64,000 bases of DNA from Nocardioides alcanivorans (GCF_021555175.1 NZ_JAKGRW010000046.1:1-64000); one strand, 5' to 3'. Positions 1-10,054 are shown, counted from the first letter of the stretch. Notes: generated by a model not told the origin, from the letters alone. Program-made: numbers and translations.

Positions 1-126
1 CCCGTTGGTCGAGCTTGTCGAGACCACCTCGCCCCGCCCACCCCGCTGGTCGAGCTTGTCGAGACCCAGCCGCCCGCCCACCCCGTTGGTCGAGCCTGTA
101 CTCCGGTGGTCGAGCTTGTCGAGACC
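1..126 (-). repeat. Dispersed 19-20 bp repeat cluster, left of HNH gene
   Basis: Three full copies of the 19-mer GGTCGAGCTTGTCGAGACC lie at 7-25, 48-66 and 108-126, with a partial copy from 88. Spacers are C-rich. The cluster runs off the window edge. The same repeat occurs in the opposite orientation on the other side of the HNH gene (1908-2360) and once at 55749. The ends GGTC...GACC are inverted, so the unit is REP-like. What it does cannot be read from the sequence. Confidence 0.8.
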
Positions 127-212
127 TCGTCCCGGCAGTGCGGCCGGTGGTTGTCCACAGCCTGAGTCCCGGTGCCCCGTGTTGTGTCGGAGCCAAATGT
201 TGGACTGGTTCC

Positions 213-1804
213 ATGATCGAAATCGACGCCCGTCACCAGCCCTACGAGGTCTCTGACCTCGATGGCGGGACCCTGCTCGGCTTCCTCGCCGAGAACCGGA
301 TCGTCGAGCTGAAAGCAATCCGCAGCAAACTCCGCCTCGCCTACCAGTGGGCGATCATGCACCCACCGTCCCCTGACAAGCCGAAGGCGGTGGTGGGTGA
401 CGAAACGCTGTTTCCCTCCGACTGTGAACAGGCGATCTCGGGTGACGGCACCCCTGATGTCGCGTTGTTCGCGGTCGAGGAGCTCGCCGCATCAGGTGGG
501 ATGTCGCGTGCTGCTGGGTTCGCGTTGGTCGCCGACGCCCTGGACCTGGTGCACCGGCTGCCCCACTTGTGGGCGAAGGTCGAGGCCCTGGAGGTGCCGG
601 GGTGGAACGCCCGCCGTGTCGCACTGCTCACGAGGAAGTTGTCGTATGAGGCGGCACGCTGGTTCGACGACCACCTCGCCGCGACCGGCCTCACCGGCTG
701 GCCCACCATCGAGAAGTGGTTGGCGATGGCGATCGCCAAGTTCCACCCCGAACTGGTCAAAGACCCCACCACGCCGAAGGGAAAGGCTGATTGGGGTGTG
801 TGGTTGCACCACCCCAAGCCGGACACGAAGAAGGAGCCGGCGGTGTTGCTGGTACTTCGGAGCTGCAGGCCGTCGGCGACTCGCTGGATCTGACCCGGTT
901 CATGGACTTGTTGTCCGCCGAGGCCGAGACGATGCGGCGTCTGGGTGACACCGACGACGTGAACCAGCGTCGTGCGAAGGCGATCGGGCGGCTCACCGAC
1001 GACACCGACCAACCCACACTCAACTACACCAACGCCACCACCGACAGCACCGCCGGCGACAGCGAGAACGGCACCGGCAGCAGCACCGACGGCACCGACG
1101 GAAGCGACAGCACCGGCATCGGTACCGGCGGCAGCACCGATGCCAGCACCGGTACCGGCAGCACCTCCTCCGACGCTGCGGCAGTGGGTGGCGAGCCGGT
1201 GCTGGGCAACCCGGGGATCGGGGTGAAGCCGGGTCGGTTGGTGACGACACCGGGGCCGTTCGGACGGCGTCGTGGGTTGCGGGTGATGACCCACGTCAAC
1301 CTCGCCGACCTGTTCGCCCTCGGCCTCGACCCCCACGAACTCGGCCTCAACAGCGACGGCATCACGTCCACCGACCGGCTCGGGCAGGTCCTCACCACCC
1401 AGCTACGCGACTGGTTGGCCCGTCACGGTTCGCTTGCGACCGTCACCCCGGTGGTGGATTTGAACAGGACCGATGCGGTGGATCGTCATGATCCACCCGA
1501 ATGGATGGACACCCTGGTCCGGTTGCGTGACCCACATTGTGTGTATCCCAACTGTGAACGCTCCAGCTGGGACGCCGATCTCGACCACATCGACCCCTAC
1601 CAACCACTTGGTGAGGGTGGTCCACCCGGGCAAACCCGGCCCGAGAACCTGGCGCCGTTGTGTCGACGTCACCACCTCATGAAAACCCACGGTAGGTGGC
1701 GTTACCGACGAGCCAGGGACGGAACGTATATCTGGACCAGCCAGCACGGCAGGACCTGGCTGGTCACACCCCACGGCACCCACGACATCAGCGAGAGCCA
1801 CTGA
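213..1804 (+). pseudogene. DUF222 / HNH endonuclease (13E12 repeat family), frameshifted
   Basis: The reading frame starts at ATG 213 (MIEIDARHQPY...) and encodes a DUF222-like helical N-terminal domain. It is interrupted near 855-862 and resumes in another frame at about 'TSELQAVGDSLDL'. The second part has a low-complexity linker rich in Thr, Ser, Gly and Asp (about 1030-1180) and a C-terminal HNH domain: CVYPNCERSSWDADLDHI, then ENLAPLCRRHHLMKTHGRW. The cysteine pairs and DxDH/RHH residues of the HNH nuclease fold are all present. One base appears to be missing at the junction, where the conserved sequence would read straight through. Members of this family are abundant, near-identical paralogues in actinomycetes and are often flanked by small repeats, as here. 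Their substrate and role are unknown. The gene may be a true pseudogene or a sequence error. Confidence 0.85.
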
Positions 1805-1907
1805 GCACCACCCACCACAAGCAGAGCCTGCCGAACAATGCACCACCCGCCCACCCCGGGAGAACACACGCTCTCCCGGGGCACAGGCACGCCACCAGCC
1901 TGGGAGA

Positions 1908-2360
1908 GGTCTCGACAAGCTCGACCAACGACGTACGGACTCGACCGGCGGGGATGCCGTGGGCTCGCGAACAGGATCCCGGTGGTCGAGCCTGTCGAGA
2001 CCAGCTCTGACCCGCGGGGAAAGGTCTCGACAGGCTCGACCAACGGGGTACAGGCTCGACCACCGGCATACAGGCCCGACCAACGAGCATGGGGCCGGGG
2101 TGGGACGTCCGGGGTTGCCGACGGAGCGTCAAGGGGCTTGGCCGCGGCGGGCGCCCGCCCGACGCAACCAACACGAAGAACCGTGCGCACGACGCGCCGC
2201 CCCAGCGAGGGAGGTTGCCCCGGACGGCACGGCCCGGGGCGGGGTCTCGACACCCACGAGCAAGGTCTCGACAAGCTCGACCAACGGGGTACAAGCTCGA
2301 CCACCGGCATACAGGCTCGAGCAACGACGTACGGGCTCGGCCAACGATGTACAGGCTCGA
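1908..2360 (+). repeat. Dispersed repeat array, right of HNH gene
   Basis: Complete 19-mers lie at 1908-1926, 1984-2002 (inverted), 2023-2041 and 2264-2282. They are followed by head-to-tail 20 bp units (consensus CCAACGGGGTACAGGCTCGA) at 1925-1944, 2040-2079 and 2281-2360; the last stretch holds four consecutive units. The orientation is mainly opposite to the cluster at 1-126, so the HNH gene is bracketed by inverted arrays. The interval 1805-2425 otherwise shows no convincing gene, only GC-rich sequence with short inverted repeats. Confidence 0.8.
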
Positions 2361-2425
2361 TCACCCGGGGAGCCGGGGTTGCAAAGGGCGCCCGACGCGG
2401 CGGGGCGGTGAGAGGAGTGGGGCGG

Positions 2426-2629
2426 TCAGTCCTGGTCTGCCTCGACCACGGCGTCGAGTCGCTCGCGGGCGCCGTCGAGCCACGCTTGGCATTGCCGCGC
2501 CAGCTTCTCACCGCGCTCCCACAGTGCTAGCGACTCCTCGAGCGTGGTGCCACCGGCCTCCAGCTTGGTCACGACGGCTACCAGCTCTTCGCGGGCCTCC
2601 TCGTAGCTGGGGGACTGCTGCTCAGTCAT
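2426..2629 (-). CDS. xseB: Exodeoxyribonuclease VII small subunit
   Basis: A 67-residue protein matching the usual 60-80 aa XseB size and pattern: PSYEEAREELVAVVTKLE, then GGTTLEESLALWERGEKLA and a final CQAWLDGARERLD helix. It binds the XseA C-terminal region to form exonuclease VII, which degrades single-stranded DNA into oligonucleotides. The ATG overlaps the xseA stop codon (ATGACTGA arrangement), so the two are translationally coupled, as is typical. Confidence 0.95.
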   Translation of the reverse strand: MTEQQSPSYEEAREELVAVVTKLEAGGTTLEESLALWERGEKLARQCQAWLDGARERLDAVVEADQD

Positions 2630-3882
2630 CGGTTTCCTCCGGGTCGGGCACGACAGGGGTCAGGGCGGTGAGGGTGTCGACGGTGGCGCCCACCCGACCG
2701 TCGGCCACCCGCACGGAGACCGCCGCTCCGGTGGTGACCTCGTCGATCGAGGTGACGACATGGCCATCGGCGTCCTGGAGCACGGCATAGCCGCGTTGCA
2801 AGGTGGCGAGAGGGGAAAGAGCGGCGACCCGGGCGGCGGCATGGTGCACGTCGTCCCCGGCCCGATCCAAGCGATGGCGCAGGGTACGTCGCGCGCGTTG
2901 CTTCAGTTGCTGCACCTCGTCGCTGCGGGCATCGAGCAGGTGGCGTGGATCGGCCATCGCAGGACGGGTGCGCAGCGTCGTCAGCCGATGTTGCTCGCGG
3001 TCGAGCCAGCTGCCCAGCGCCTGGCGCAGGCGACCGAGGCCCACGTCGAGTCGGTGCTGTTCCTCCGCGAGATCGGGCACGATCCGCCGGGCGGCGTCGG
3101 TCGGGGTGGAGGCCCGGACGTCGGCGACGAGGTCGAGCAACGGTTGGTCTGCTTCGTGGCCGATGGCGGAGACCACCGGGGTGCGCATCGCGTGAACCGC
3201 TCTCACGACCGCCTCGTCGGAGAACGGCAGCAGGTCTTCGACCGAACCGCCACCGCGCGCAACCACGATCACGTCGACCTCGGCGTCACGCTCGAGCACC
3301 TCGAGCGCCTCCATGACCTCACGAGCGGCGTATGTGCCCTGCATGCGAGCGGCCGCGACGCGGAATCTGGCCGCCGGCCAGCGGCGCTTCGCGTTTTCCA
3401 GGACGTCGCGCTCGGCGTCGGAGCCCGGCGCAGTGACCAGACCGATGGTCTGGGGAGGAAGGGAGCCCCCGCTTGAGCTCAGCGGCGAAGAGGCCCTCGG
3501 CCGCCAGCAACTGTCGGCGTCGCTCGAGCCGTGCCAGCAGCTCGCCGAGGCCGACGAGGCGAATCTCGCGGGCCTGCAAGGAGAACGTGCCACGGCCGGC
3601 ATAGAACGTGGGCTTGGCATGGACCACCACGCTGGCGCCCTCGACCAACGGTGGATTGAGGCTGTCGAAGACGTGACGGGCGCAGGTGACCGAGACGGAG
3701 AGGTCGGCCACGGTGTCGCGCAGGGTGATGAAGACCGTGCGGGTCGTGGGACGACGACTGACCTGGGCGATCTGGCCCTCGACCCACACGGTGCCGAGTT
3801 TGTCGATGTATCCGGCCACCGCCTGCGCGACCGCACGCACCGGGGCCGGGGCGTCGGCTGTGGCGTCTCGAAGCGATGGCAT
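2622..3882 (-). pseudogene. xseA: Exodeoxyribonuclease VII large subunit, frameshifted
   Basis: Starts at ATG 3882 (MPSLRDATADAPAPVRAV). The N-terminal OB-fold has GTVWVEGQIAQVSRRP and TCARHVFD; the catalytic region has VIVVARGGGSVEDLLPFSDE and ISAIGHE-like 'VSAIGHEADQPLLDLVAD'. The tail LQRGYAVLQDADG is the C-terminal XseA signature. The two halves are in different frames. The switch lies in the purine-rich tract 3448-3466, exactly where the conserved KRxLPFLP..IGLV motif should be; the sequence reads GLPSSP in one frame and LPPQTIGLV in the next. The enzyme is almost certainly required with XseB, so an indel error is more likely than decay. Divergent from ispH, with a 55 bp intergenic gap. 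Confidence 0.9.
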
Positions 3883-3937
3883 GCGCCAGACCCTACTGCG
3901 CCGTACCGACACTTCGGTGCGCCGATAGAGTGAGGGC

Positions 3938-4960
3938 ATGACTGGCGACAACGTGGACCTCGCGATGCCTGCTGTGCTCAGCCCCGACGAGGCCGAGCGG
4001 GCGGTGCTCCTTGCCGCCCCGCGGGGATACTGCGCCGGCGTCGACCGCGCTGTGATCACCGTCGAGAAGGCACTCGACCTCTATGGTGCGCCCGTGTACG
4101 TGCGCAAGCAGATCGTGCACAACAAGCACGTGGTGGCCAACCTGGAGTCGCGCGGCGCGATCTTCGTGGAGGAGCTCGACGAGGTCCCGCCCGGCGAGAC
4201 GGTCGTCTTCTCCGCCCACGGAGTCTCCCCGGCGGTGCACGCCGAGGCCACCGAGCGCGGACTGAAGACGATCGACGCCACCTGTCCGCTGGTCACCAAG
4301 GTGCACCACGAGGCCAAGCGCTTCGCAGCGGAGGACTACGACATCCTCCTCATCGGCCACGAGGGCCATGAGGAGGTCGAGGGCACTGCAGGTGAGGCGC
4401 CCGAGCACATCCAGTTGGTTCAGGGGCCCGAGGACGTCGCCAACATCGTGGTACGCGACCCGGAGCGGGTCGCCTGGCTCTCCCAGACGACGCTGTCCGT
4501 CGACGAGACGATGACGACCGTCGCCGCGATCCGGGAGCGCTTCCCGGCTCTGCTCGACCCGCCCAGCGACGACATCTGCTACGCCACGCAGAACCGGCAG
4601 ATGGCGGTGAAGGAGATCAGCCCGCAGGCCGACCTGGTCATCGTGGTCGGCTCCGCCAACTCCTCCAACTCGGTACGGCTCGCCGAGGTCGCGCTCGAGG
4701 CCGGTGCCCGGTCCGCCTACCGCGTCGACGACGCCTCCGAGATCGACGAGGCGTGGCTCGATGGGGTCGCGAACGTGAGCGTCACCTCGGGTGCTTCGGT
4801 CCCCGAGGACCTCGTCCAGGGTGTGCTGGCCTTCCTCGCCGAGCGTGGCTACCCCGATGCGCGCGCCGTCCACTCCGCCGAGGAGTCCCTCATCTTCGCC
4901 CTGCCGCCGGAGTTGCGACGCGACATCCGCGCCGCGGAGAAGGCTGCAGCCAAGGTCTGA
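3938..4960 (+). CDS. ispH: 4-hydroxy-3-methylbut-2-enyl diphosphate reductase
   Basis: Last step of the MEP isoprenoid pathway: reduces HMBPP to IPP and DMAPP using a 4Fe-4S cluster. The 340 aa product has the three cluster-ligand cysteines in RGYCAGVDRA (Cys32), DATCPLVTKV and DICYATQNRQ. Other conserved motifs are VRKQIVHN, FSAHGVSP, LIGHEGHEEVEG and VVGSANSSNS. Starts at ATG 3938, 55 bp from the divergent xseA start, so the promoters lie in that gap. Length is slightly above the family norm because of a short N-terminal extension. Confidence 0.97.
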   Translation: MTGDNVDLAMPAVLSPDEAERAVLLAAPRGYCAGVDRAVITVEKALDLYGAPVYVRKQIVHNKHVVANLESRGAIFVEELDEVPPGETVVFSAHGVSPAVHAEATERGLKTIDATCPLVTKVHHEAKRFAAEDYDILLIGHEGHEEVEGTAGEAPEHIQLVQGPEDVANIVVRDPERVAWLSQTTLSVDETMTTVAAIRERFPALLDPPSDDICYATQNRQMAVKEISPQADLVIVVGSANSSNSVRLAEVALEAGARSAYRVDDASEIDEAWLDGVANVSVTSGASVPEDLVQGVLAFLAERGYPDARAVHSAEESLIFALPPELRRDIRAAEKAAAKV

Positions 4961-5040
4961 CCCGCGAGGTCGCACTGGTGGCGCGACGAGGTAGCGCTTG
5001 TTGCGCCGCTGTGCGACGGCGCGGCCAGTAGGGTGAGTGC

Positions 5041-5664
5041 ATGGCTCGCTATCTCGACATCCACCCGGACAACCCGCAGCCGAGGTTGGTCGCGCAACTC
5101 GTCGAGGCGCTGCGCGACGACCAGTTGATCGCCTACCCGACTGATTCCGGCTACGCCCTCGGTGCACAGCTCGGCAACAGGGACGGTCGCGACCGGATCC
5201 TGAGGATCCGCGACCTCGACGAGAAGCACCACTTCACGCTGATGTGCCGCGACTTCGCGCAGCTGGGCCACTTCGTGCACGTCGACAACGCGTCGTTCCG
5301 TTCGATCAAGGCGTGCACGCCGGGGCCCTACACGTTCATCCTCCCCGCCACGCGCGAGGTCCCGCGTCGCCTGATGCACGCCAAGAAGAAGACCGTTGGA
5401 GTGCGGATCCCGGAGACCCCGCTGGTGCAGGCGATCCTCGAGGAGCTGGGCGAGCCGATGCTCACCAGCACGTTGATCCTGCCCGGTGAGACCGAGCCGC
5501 GCACGATGGGCTGGGAGATCAAGGAAGAGCTCGATCACCAGGTCGACATCGTCGTCGAGGCAGGTGAGGTCACGGCGACGCCCACCACCGTGGTCGATCT
5601 CTCGGAGAAGGTGCCGGAGGTCATGCGCGTGGGCGCCGGTGACCCCAGCCGCTTCGAGGAGTGA
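5041..5664 (+). CDS. YciO/Sua5/YrdC-family protein (threonylcarbamoyl-AMP synthase-like)
   Basis: A 207 aa single-domain YrdC-like protein. Features include LIAYPTDSGYALGAQLGN (the KxR..S/T nucleotide-binding strand region), the ILRIRDLDEKHHFTLMCRDF segment and PGPYTFILPATREVPRR. It lacks a C-terminal Sua5 domain. The pattern (HPDNPQPRLVAQLVEAL at the N-terminus) fits the YciO subgroup better than the essential TsaC/Sua5 that makes threonylcarbamoyl-adenylate for tRNA t6A. A role in tRNA modification is therefore plausible but not certain. It ends 10 bp before the converging DUF6542 gene. Confidence 0.85.
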   Translation: MARYLDIHPDNPQPRLVAQLVEALRDDQLIAYPTDSGYALGAQLGNRDGRDRILRIRDLDEKHHFTLMCRDFAQLGHFVHVDNASFRSIKACTPGPYTFILPATREVPRRLMHAKKKTVGVRIPETPLVQAILEELGEPMLTSTLILPGETEPRTMGWEIKEELDHQVDIVVEAGEVTATPTTVVDLSEKVPEVMRVGAGDPSRFEE

Positions 5665-5674
5665 GCCAGGGCGG

Positions 5675-6160
5675 TCAGCCGACCGGCTGGCGTGGGTCGC
5701 GTCGTCGACGGCGCAGGAACTCGTGGCGCACCCACAGGAGCCCCAAGAACAACACGTAACCGGCGACCAGGGCACCGACGTGTTCGCTGAGCGTGCGGAT
5801 CAGTGCCTGAGCAGTGCTCTCGTCGGTGACGAAGAGCGCGTGGAGCCAGAAGGTGCCGACCATCAGCGCCGGAGGCAGCACCCCTACGAGGGTGAAATCA
5901 TCACGCCGGACCCGCAGCGCCAAGATGATGCAGAGCAGCACGAAGCCGATGTCGAAGAGCACGCTGACGGAGCTCGTGACGAGGAGATCGACCAGGAGCA
6001 GGCTGACCGCAACAGCGACGCCGAGCGTGGCGACGGACCTTGCCGGTTCGTCGCCTTCCTCCCAGATCGTGCGTGCGCGGGCCACGGGATCAAACCTAGG
6101 CCCAACAGGGTGTCGGTGGGGGATGTCGCTGCAGGTCATGCGGACATTTCGACCAGTCAT
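5675..6160 (-). CDS. DUF6542-type small membrane protein
   Basis: A 161 aa protein with four predicted membrane helices (around VATLGVAVAVSLLLVDLLV, SVLFDIGFVLLCIILAL, DFTLVGVLPPALMVGTFWL and HVGALVAGYVLFLGLL), separated by a short RVRRDD loop and ending in a basic tail RRRRRDPRQP. The pattern matches the actinobacterial DUF6542 family, which has no known function. The start could be ATG 6160 or the internal MTCSDIPH. It follows rmuC by 12 bp and is probably co-transcribed with it. Confidence 0.7.
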   Translation of the reverse strand: MTGRNVRMTCSDIPHRHPVGPRFDPVARARTIWEEGDEPARSVATLGVAVAVSLLLVDLLVTSSVSVLFDIGFVLLCIILALRVRRDDFTLVGVLPPALMVGTFWLHALFVTDESTAQALIRTLSEHVGALVAGYVLFLGLLWVRHEFLRRRRRDPRQPVG

Positions 6161-6172
6161 CGTCGCCTCGCG

Positions 6173-7248
6173 TCAGCCGGTCTGACGGAGCTCGTCGGCG
6201 GTCAGGGCTCGGGGCTCGACGAGCACCGGTTCAGGGGCGGTGATCTCGCCGTCGCCGGCGCCGAGGTCTTCGAGGTTGCGGGCCGTCACCAGCACCCGAC
6301 TCTCCAGGGAGCCGACCGTTGAGTTGTAGGCCTCCACCGACCCCCTGAGGGAGCGCCCGAGCTTGTCGAGATGGCTACCCATCACGCCGAGACGGGCATG
6401 GAGATCGCGGCCGAGCTCATGGATCTCCTGTGCTCGTTCGGCGACCTGGGCCTGGGACCACCCCAGTGCCACCGTGCGCAGCAGGGCGATCAGCGTGGTG
6501 GGGGTGGCGAGCACGACATTGCGGGTGGCAGCGTGCTCGAGCAGGCCACGGTCTCCCTCGAGTGCCGCGGAGAGGAAGCCTTCGCCGGGCAGGTAGAGCA
6601 CCACGAAGTCAGGGAGAGGTCGACGGCTCGCCAGTACTTCTTCGCAGACAGCTGGTCGACGTGCTGACGCACCTGCGCAGCGTGGCGGCCGAGGTGGTGG
6701 CGCGCCTCGTCGGGATCGTCGGTCGCGGTGACGTCGAGGAAGGCGTCGAGCGGCACCTTGCTGTCGACCACCACCTGGCGGCCCCCGGCAAGGTGCACCA
6801 CCATGTCGGGGCGCAGCACCCCCTCGTCGGTGGTCACGCTCAACTGCTCGGTGAAGTCGCAGTGCTCCACCATCCCCGCCAGCTCCACGGCGCGACGCAA
6901 CTGCATCTCGCCCCACCGGCCCCGCACCTGTGGGCGGCGCAGGGCGGTGCCCAGCGCGGTGGTCTCGCGGCGCAGGTCGGTGGCGCTGACGCGCACCTCC
7001 TCGACCTGTTGTCGCAACTGCCCCTGCCACTGGGCGCGGTCGTGCGACAGCGCGGTCATCTGCTCCTGCAGGCGCTTCAGCCCGGCGTTGAGGTCGGCGT
7101 CGCGGTTGACCTTCTCGGCGAGCGCCTCGGTCGCGACGCCACCACCGAGGGTCTCGCGCCCGTGGCGCAGTGACGCGGCCAGCCAACCCAGGGCCGCGCC
7201 GACGGCGAGGCCCACGACCAGTCCGATCAACAGTTGTGCGGTCTCCAT
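6173..7248 (-). pseudogene. rmuC: DNA recombination protein RmuC, frameshifted
   Basis: The N-terminal part starts at METAQLLIGLVVGLAVGAAL (membrane anchor) and continues through a coiled region (LKRLQEQMTALSHDRAQWQ) into the PD-(D/E)xK-like RmuC core: GRWGEMQLRRAVELAGM, DMVVHLAGGRQVVVDSKVPL and SAKKYWRAVDLSL. The frame breaks at about 6608-6618 and resumes with PDFVVLYLPGEGFLSAALE, NVVLATPTTLIALLRTVALGW and EIHELGRDLHARL, all characteristic of RmuC. One base is missing in a short C run on the coding strand. RmuC is thought to limit recombination at inverted repeats. The gene is likely intact in vivo. Confidence 0.9.
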
Positions 7249-7314
7249 GGCGCCACCATGCACCAACCCCCGACAGAGTGGCGGCCCGCAGGACGTGCAG
7301 GTCCGAGGGAGGGG

Positions 7315-8106
7315 TCAGTCGGAGAGGTCGACGATGACTGGGGCGTGGTCGCTCGGCTTGCCCTCGAACCGCGCAGGGTCACGTTCGTCGCGGTCGATGA
7401 AGGCATGGGTGACCCGGTTCGCAAGGGTGGGGGAGCCGAGCACGAAGTCGATCCGCATCCCCCGGTTGCGCTCGAAGCGCTGCCGGTAGTAGTCGAAGTA
7501 GGTGTAGCCGTCGGGGTGCGGCGTGTGGGGCCGCGCCACGTCGACGTAGCCGTCGTCGAGGAAGCCACGGAAGGCGGCGCGCTCCGGCTCGGTGACGTGG
7601 GTGGAGTTCTTGAACTGGGCGATGTCGAAGACGTCGCCGTCCTCGGGGGCGATGTTCCAGTCGCCGACCAGTGCGGTGTCCTCGCCGAGCCAGTCCTGCG
7701 CGTGGGCGCGGAGCCGGGCCAGCCAGTCGAGCTTGTAGGCATAGTGCGGGTCGTCGATCTTGCGGCCGTTGGGCACGTAGAGCGACCAGATGCGTACGCC
7801 GCCGCACACGGCACCGATCGCCCGCGCCTCGGCAGCGAGTGGATCGCCGTAGCCGGGCATCTCGTTGAAGCCGATCTGCACGTCGGCCAGGCCGACCCGG
7901 CTGATCAGCGCGACGCCGTTCCACTGGCTGTAGCCGGCAGCGGCGATCTCGTAGCCCAGTGACTGCAGCCCCATGATCGGCAGCTGGTCCTCGCGGGCCT
8001 TGGTCTCCTGCAGTGCCAGCACGTCGATGTCGTGACGCGTGAGCAGCGCCTCGACCCGGTCGATACGGCTGCGGAGTGAGTTGACGTTCCAGGTCGCGAT
8101 GCGCAC
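7315..8106 (-). CDS. xth: Exodeoxyribonuclease III / AP endonuclease
   Basis: A 263 aa member of the EEP nuclease family, at full length. Catalytic motifs are visible: MRIATWNVNSLRSR at the N-terminus, LALQETKARED (metal-binding Glu), LVGDWNIAPEDGD and the C-terminal PSDHAPVIVDL (catalytic Asp-His). It cleaves DNA 5' of abasic sites and has 3' exonuclease activity in base-excision repair. It stands alone; the neighbouring secreted hydrolase gene diverges from it. Confidence 0.95.
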   Translation of the reverse strand: MRIATWNVNSLRSRIDRVEALLTRHDIDVLALQETKAREDQLPIMGLQSLGYEIAAAGYSQWNGVALISRVGLADVQIGFNEMPGYGDPLAAEARAIGAVCGGVRIWSLYVPNGRKIDDPHYAYKLDWLARLRAHAQDWLGEDTALVGDWNIAPEDGDVFDIAQFKNSTHVTEPERAAFRGFLDDGYVDVARPHTPHPDGYTYFDYYRQRFERNRGMRIDFVLGSPTLANRVTHAFIDRDERDPARFEGKPSDHAPVIVDLSD

Positions 8107-8167
8107 GCCTCGACCCTACGAGGTGGGCTCGTGTAACCCGCGTCACGTCCTCTCGTTGAGCACTGGC

Positions 8168-10054
8168 ATGTGGAACGATCGCCCCACTTCCGGGCTGAAC
8201 GGCGTCACCATCCTGCTCGCGCTGCTGGCGCTGCTGCTGCCCGCGGCAGCGAACGCCACCGCGCCACCCGACGTACGACGAACCGCGGCTCCCGCATCCG
8301 CCGCCGACTGGGAGCCGGGCCCGGCGACGTACGCAAAGGTGGTCACCACCGACATCCCGATCACGATGCGCGACGGGCGGGTGCTGCGGGGTGCGGTGCA
8401 CGCACCGGCCGATCCCGAGACGGGTGAGGCGGCGCCCGGGCCGTTCCCGGTGATCCTCGTGCAGACGCCCTACGGGAAGTCGCTGGACGGGCAGGTGAGC
8501 GACTACCTGGTGGAGCGCGGTTACATCTATCTGACCGTCGACGTCGGCGGCACGGGTGGTTCCGAGGGACAGTCGCAGCTCTTCGGCCAGGTGGAGGCCG
8601 AGGACGGCGCCGAACTGGTCGACTTCGCAGCGCAACTGCCCAACAGCACCGGCAAGGTGGGTGCGACGGGCTTCTCCTACCTGGGCATCGACCAGGTCTT
8701 CACCGCCTCCGAGGTCGGGCCCGACTCGCCGCTCAAGGCGATCTTCCCGGTCTTCACGGCTGCTGACCCCTACCGCGATCTCTTCGTCAGCGGTGGTGTG
8801 GTCAACATGGAGTCGTCGCTCGGTCTCATCGCCGGCTACTTCGGGCTGCGCACGTTCACCCCGCTGGCGGAGCGCATGTCCGACCCGATCGATGCGCTGC
8901 GCCTGGCGATCGAGCACGGGCTGGCAGGAATCCCGTTCGAGCTCACCACCGGGCTGGACGTGCTGTTGCAGCAGGGCCGCGTCCACGACTCCGACTACTG
9001 GCAGGAGCGGGCTCCGCAGCGCGTGCTGCAGCAGGTGGTCGACAACGGGGTGGCGGCCTTCGTGGTGGGTGGCCAGTACGACGTCTTCCAGCGTGGCGAG
9101 CCGCTGCTCTACAGCGGACTGCAGAACGCGTGGGCCGGGCGGCCGGTGACCGCGCCGATGCGGCCCGACCAGGAGGTCACCGGCGACTACCAGCTCCTGT
9201 GGGGGCCGTGGGACCACGGCAACCAGGGCGCGGGGATCGATCTCGACCGCATCAAGCTGGCGTGGTTCGACCACTGGCTCAAGGGCGCGGACACCGGCAT
9301 CACCGACACCGACGAGCCCTTCGAAGTGCTTGAGGCCGATGGCAGCAGCTATCGCATGGCTGCCTTCCCGTCGGAGCAGGCGCGGGTGGAGCGGCTGCAC
9401 CTGTCACCGGGCAAACAGCTCACCGCTGCCGCGCAGGCCGGGGACAACCAGAAGGTCTGGTTCAAGGGCATCTCGCTGGCGTGCTCGCAGTCGATCAACC
9501 AGTGGGGTGCCGGAGCACTGCGCGCGTTCGTCGAGTTCTGTCACGGACAGGCGGGTCTGCAGGGGCTGCTCGACGCACTGCAGCCGGGCGACGCCACCTG
9601 GGACACCGCACCTCTCGAGGAACCGCTCCGGCTCTCGGGCCCGATGTCGCTGACCCTCAACGCCACCTCCAACAAGACCGAGACGATGTTCGTCACCGAG
9701 GTCTATGACGTGGCTCCCGACGGCACCCAGCAACTGATCACGGGCGGGGCGCAGCTCGGGTCGCTGCGGGCCATCGACAGTGAACGCAGTTGGGCCGCCG
9801 GTGACGACTGGATCATGCCTTACCACCCGCTCACCAAGGCGTCGGCGCAGAAGGTGCCCGTCGGGCAGGTCACCCGCTACGACATCGAGATCCGCTCGTC
9901 CTTCGTCACCGTGCCGGCCGGGCACCGGCTCCGGCTCAAGGTGAAGACCGGCGACACCCCACACCTGTTGCCACCGCCGATGAAGTTGCTCGAGTTGCTC
10001 GGCGGGGTCTACCGGATCAAACCGGGAAGCACGCTGAACCTGACCGTGGGTTGA
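8168..10054 (+). CDS. Secreted CocE/NonD-family acyl hydrolase (X-Pro dipeptidyl peptidase S15-like)
   Basis: Starts at ATG 8168 (MWNDRPTSGLNG) with a Sec signal (VTILLALLALLLPAAANATA), about 628 aa. The alpha/beta-hydrolase core begins after ITMRDGRVLRGAVHAPA. The oxyanion region PVILVQTPYGKS, the Asp strand LTVDVGGTGGSEG and the catalytic nucleophile GFSYLGI are all seen; a second acidic/His part is around LLWGPWDHGN. The C-terminal jelly-roll domain (LRLSGPMSLTLNATSN, RLRLKVKTGDTPHLLP) is the XPP C-terminal domain found in CocE-type esterases. The substrate is unknown: family members hydrolyse esters, amides or acyl-prolyl peptides. It is exported, so it acts on external compounds. Confidence 0.88.
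   Translation: MWNDRPTSGLNGVTILLALLALLLPAAANATAPPDVRRTAAPASAADWEPGPATYAKVVTTDIPITMRDGRVLRGAVHAPADPETGEAAPGPFPVILVQTPYGKSLDGQVSDYLVERGYIYLTVDVGGTGGSEGQSQLFGQVEAEDGAELVDFAAQLPNSTGKVGATGFSYLGIDQVFTASEVGPDSPLKAIFPVFTAADPYRDLFVSGGVVNMESSLGLIAGYFGLRTFTPLAERMSDPIDALRLAIEHGLAGIPFELTTGLDVLLQQGRVHDSDYWQERAPQRVLQQVVDNGVAAFVVGGQYDVFQRGEPLLYSGLQNAWAGRPVTAPMRPDQEVTGDYQLLWGPWDHGNQGAGIDLDRIKLAWFDHWLKGADTGITDTDEPFEVLEADGSSYRMAAFPSEQARVERLHLSPGKQLTAAAQAGDNQKVWFKGISLACSQSINQWGAGALRAFVEFCHGQAGLQGLLDALQPGDATWDTAPLEEPLRLSGPMSLTLNATSNKTETMFVTEVYDVAPDGTQQLITGGAQLGSLRAIDSERSWAAGDDWIMPYHPLTKASAQKVPVGQVTRYDIEIRSSFVTVPAGHRLRLKVKTGDTPHLLPPPMKLLELLGGVYRIKPGSTLNLTVG

Noticed and set aside
2281..2360. Possible CRISPR array (repeats of about 20 bp)
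   Set aside because: The units are contiguous without unique spacers, are imperfect, and occur singly elsewhere; there are no cas genes.
7379..9400. A 673-codon minus-strand frame across xth and the CocE-type gene
   Set aside because: It overlaps two well-supported genes and has no motifs.
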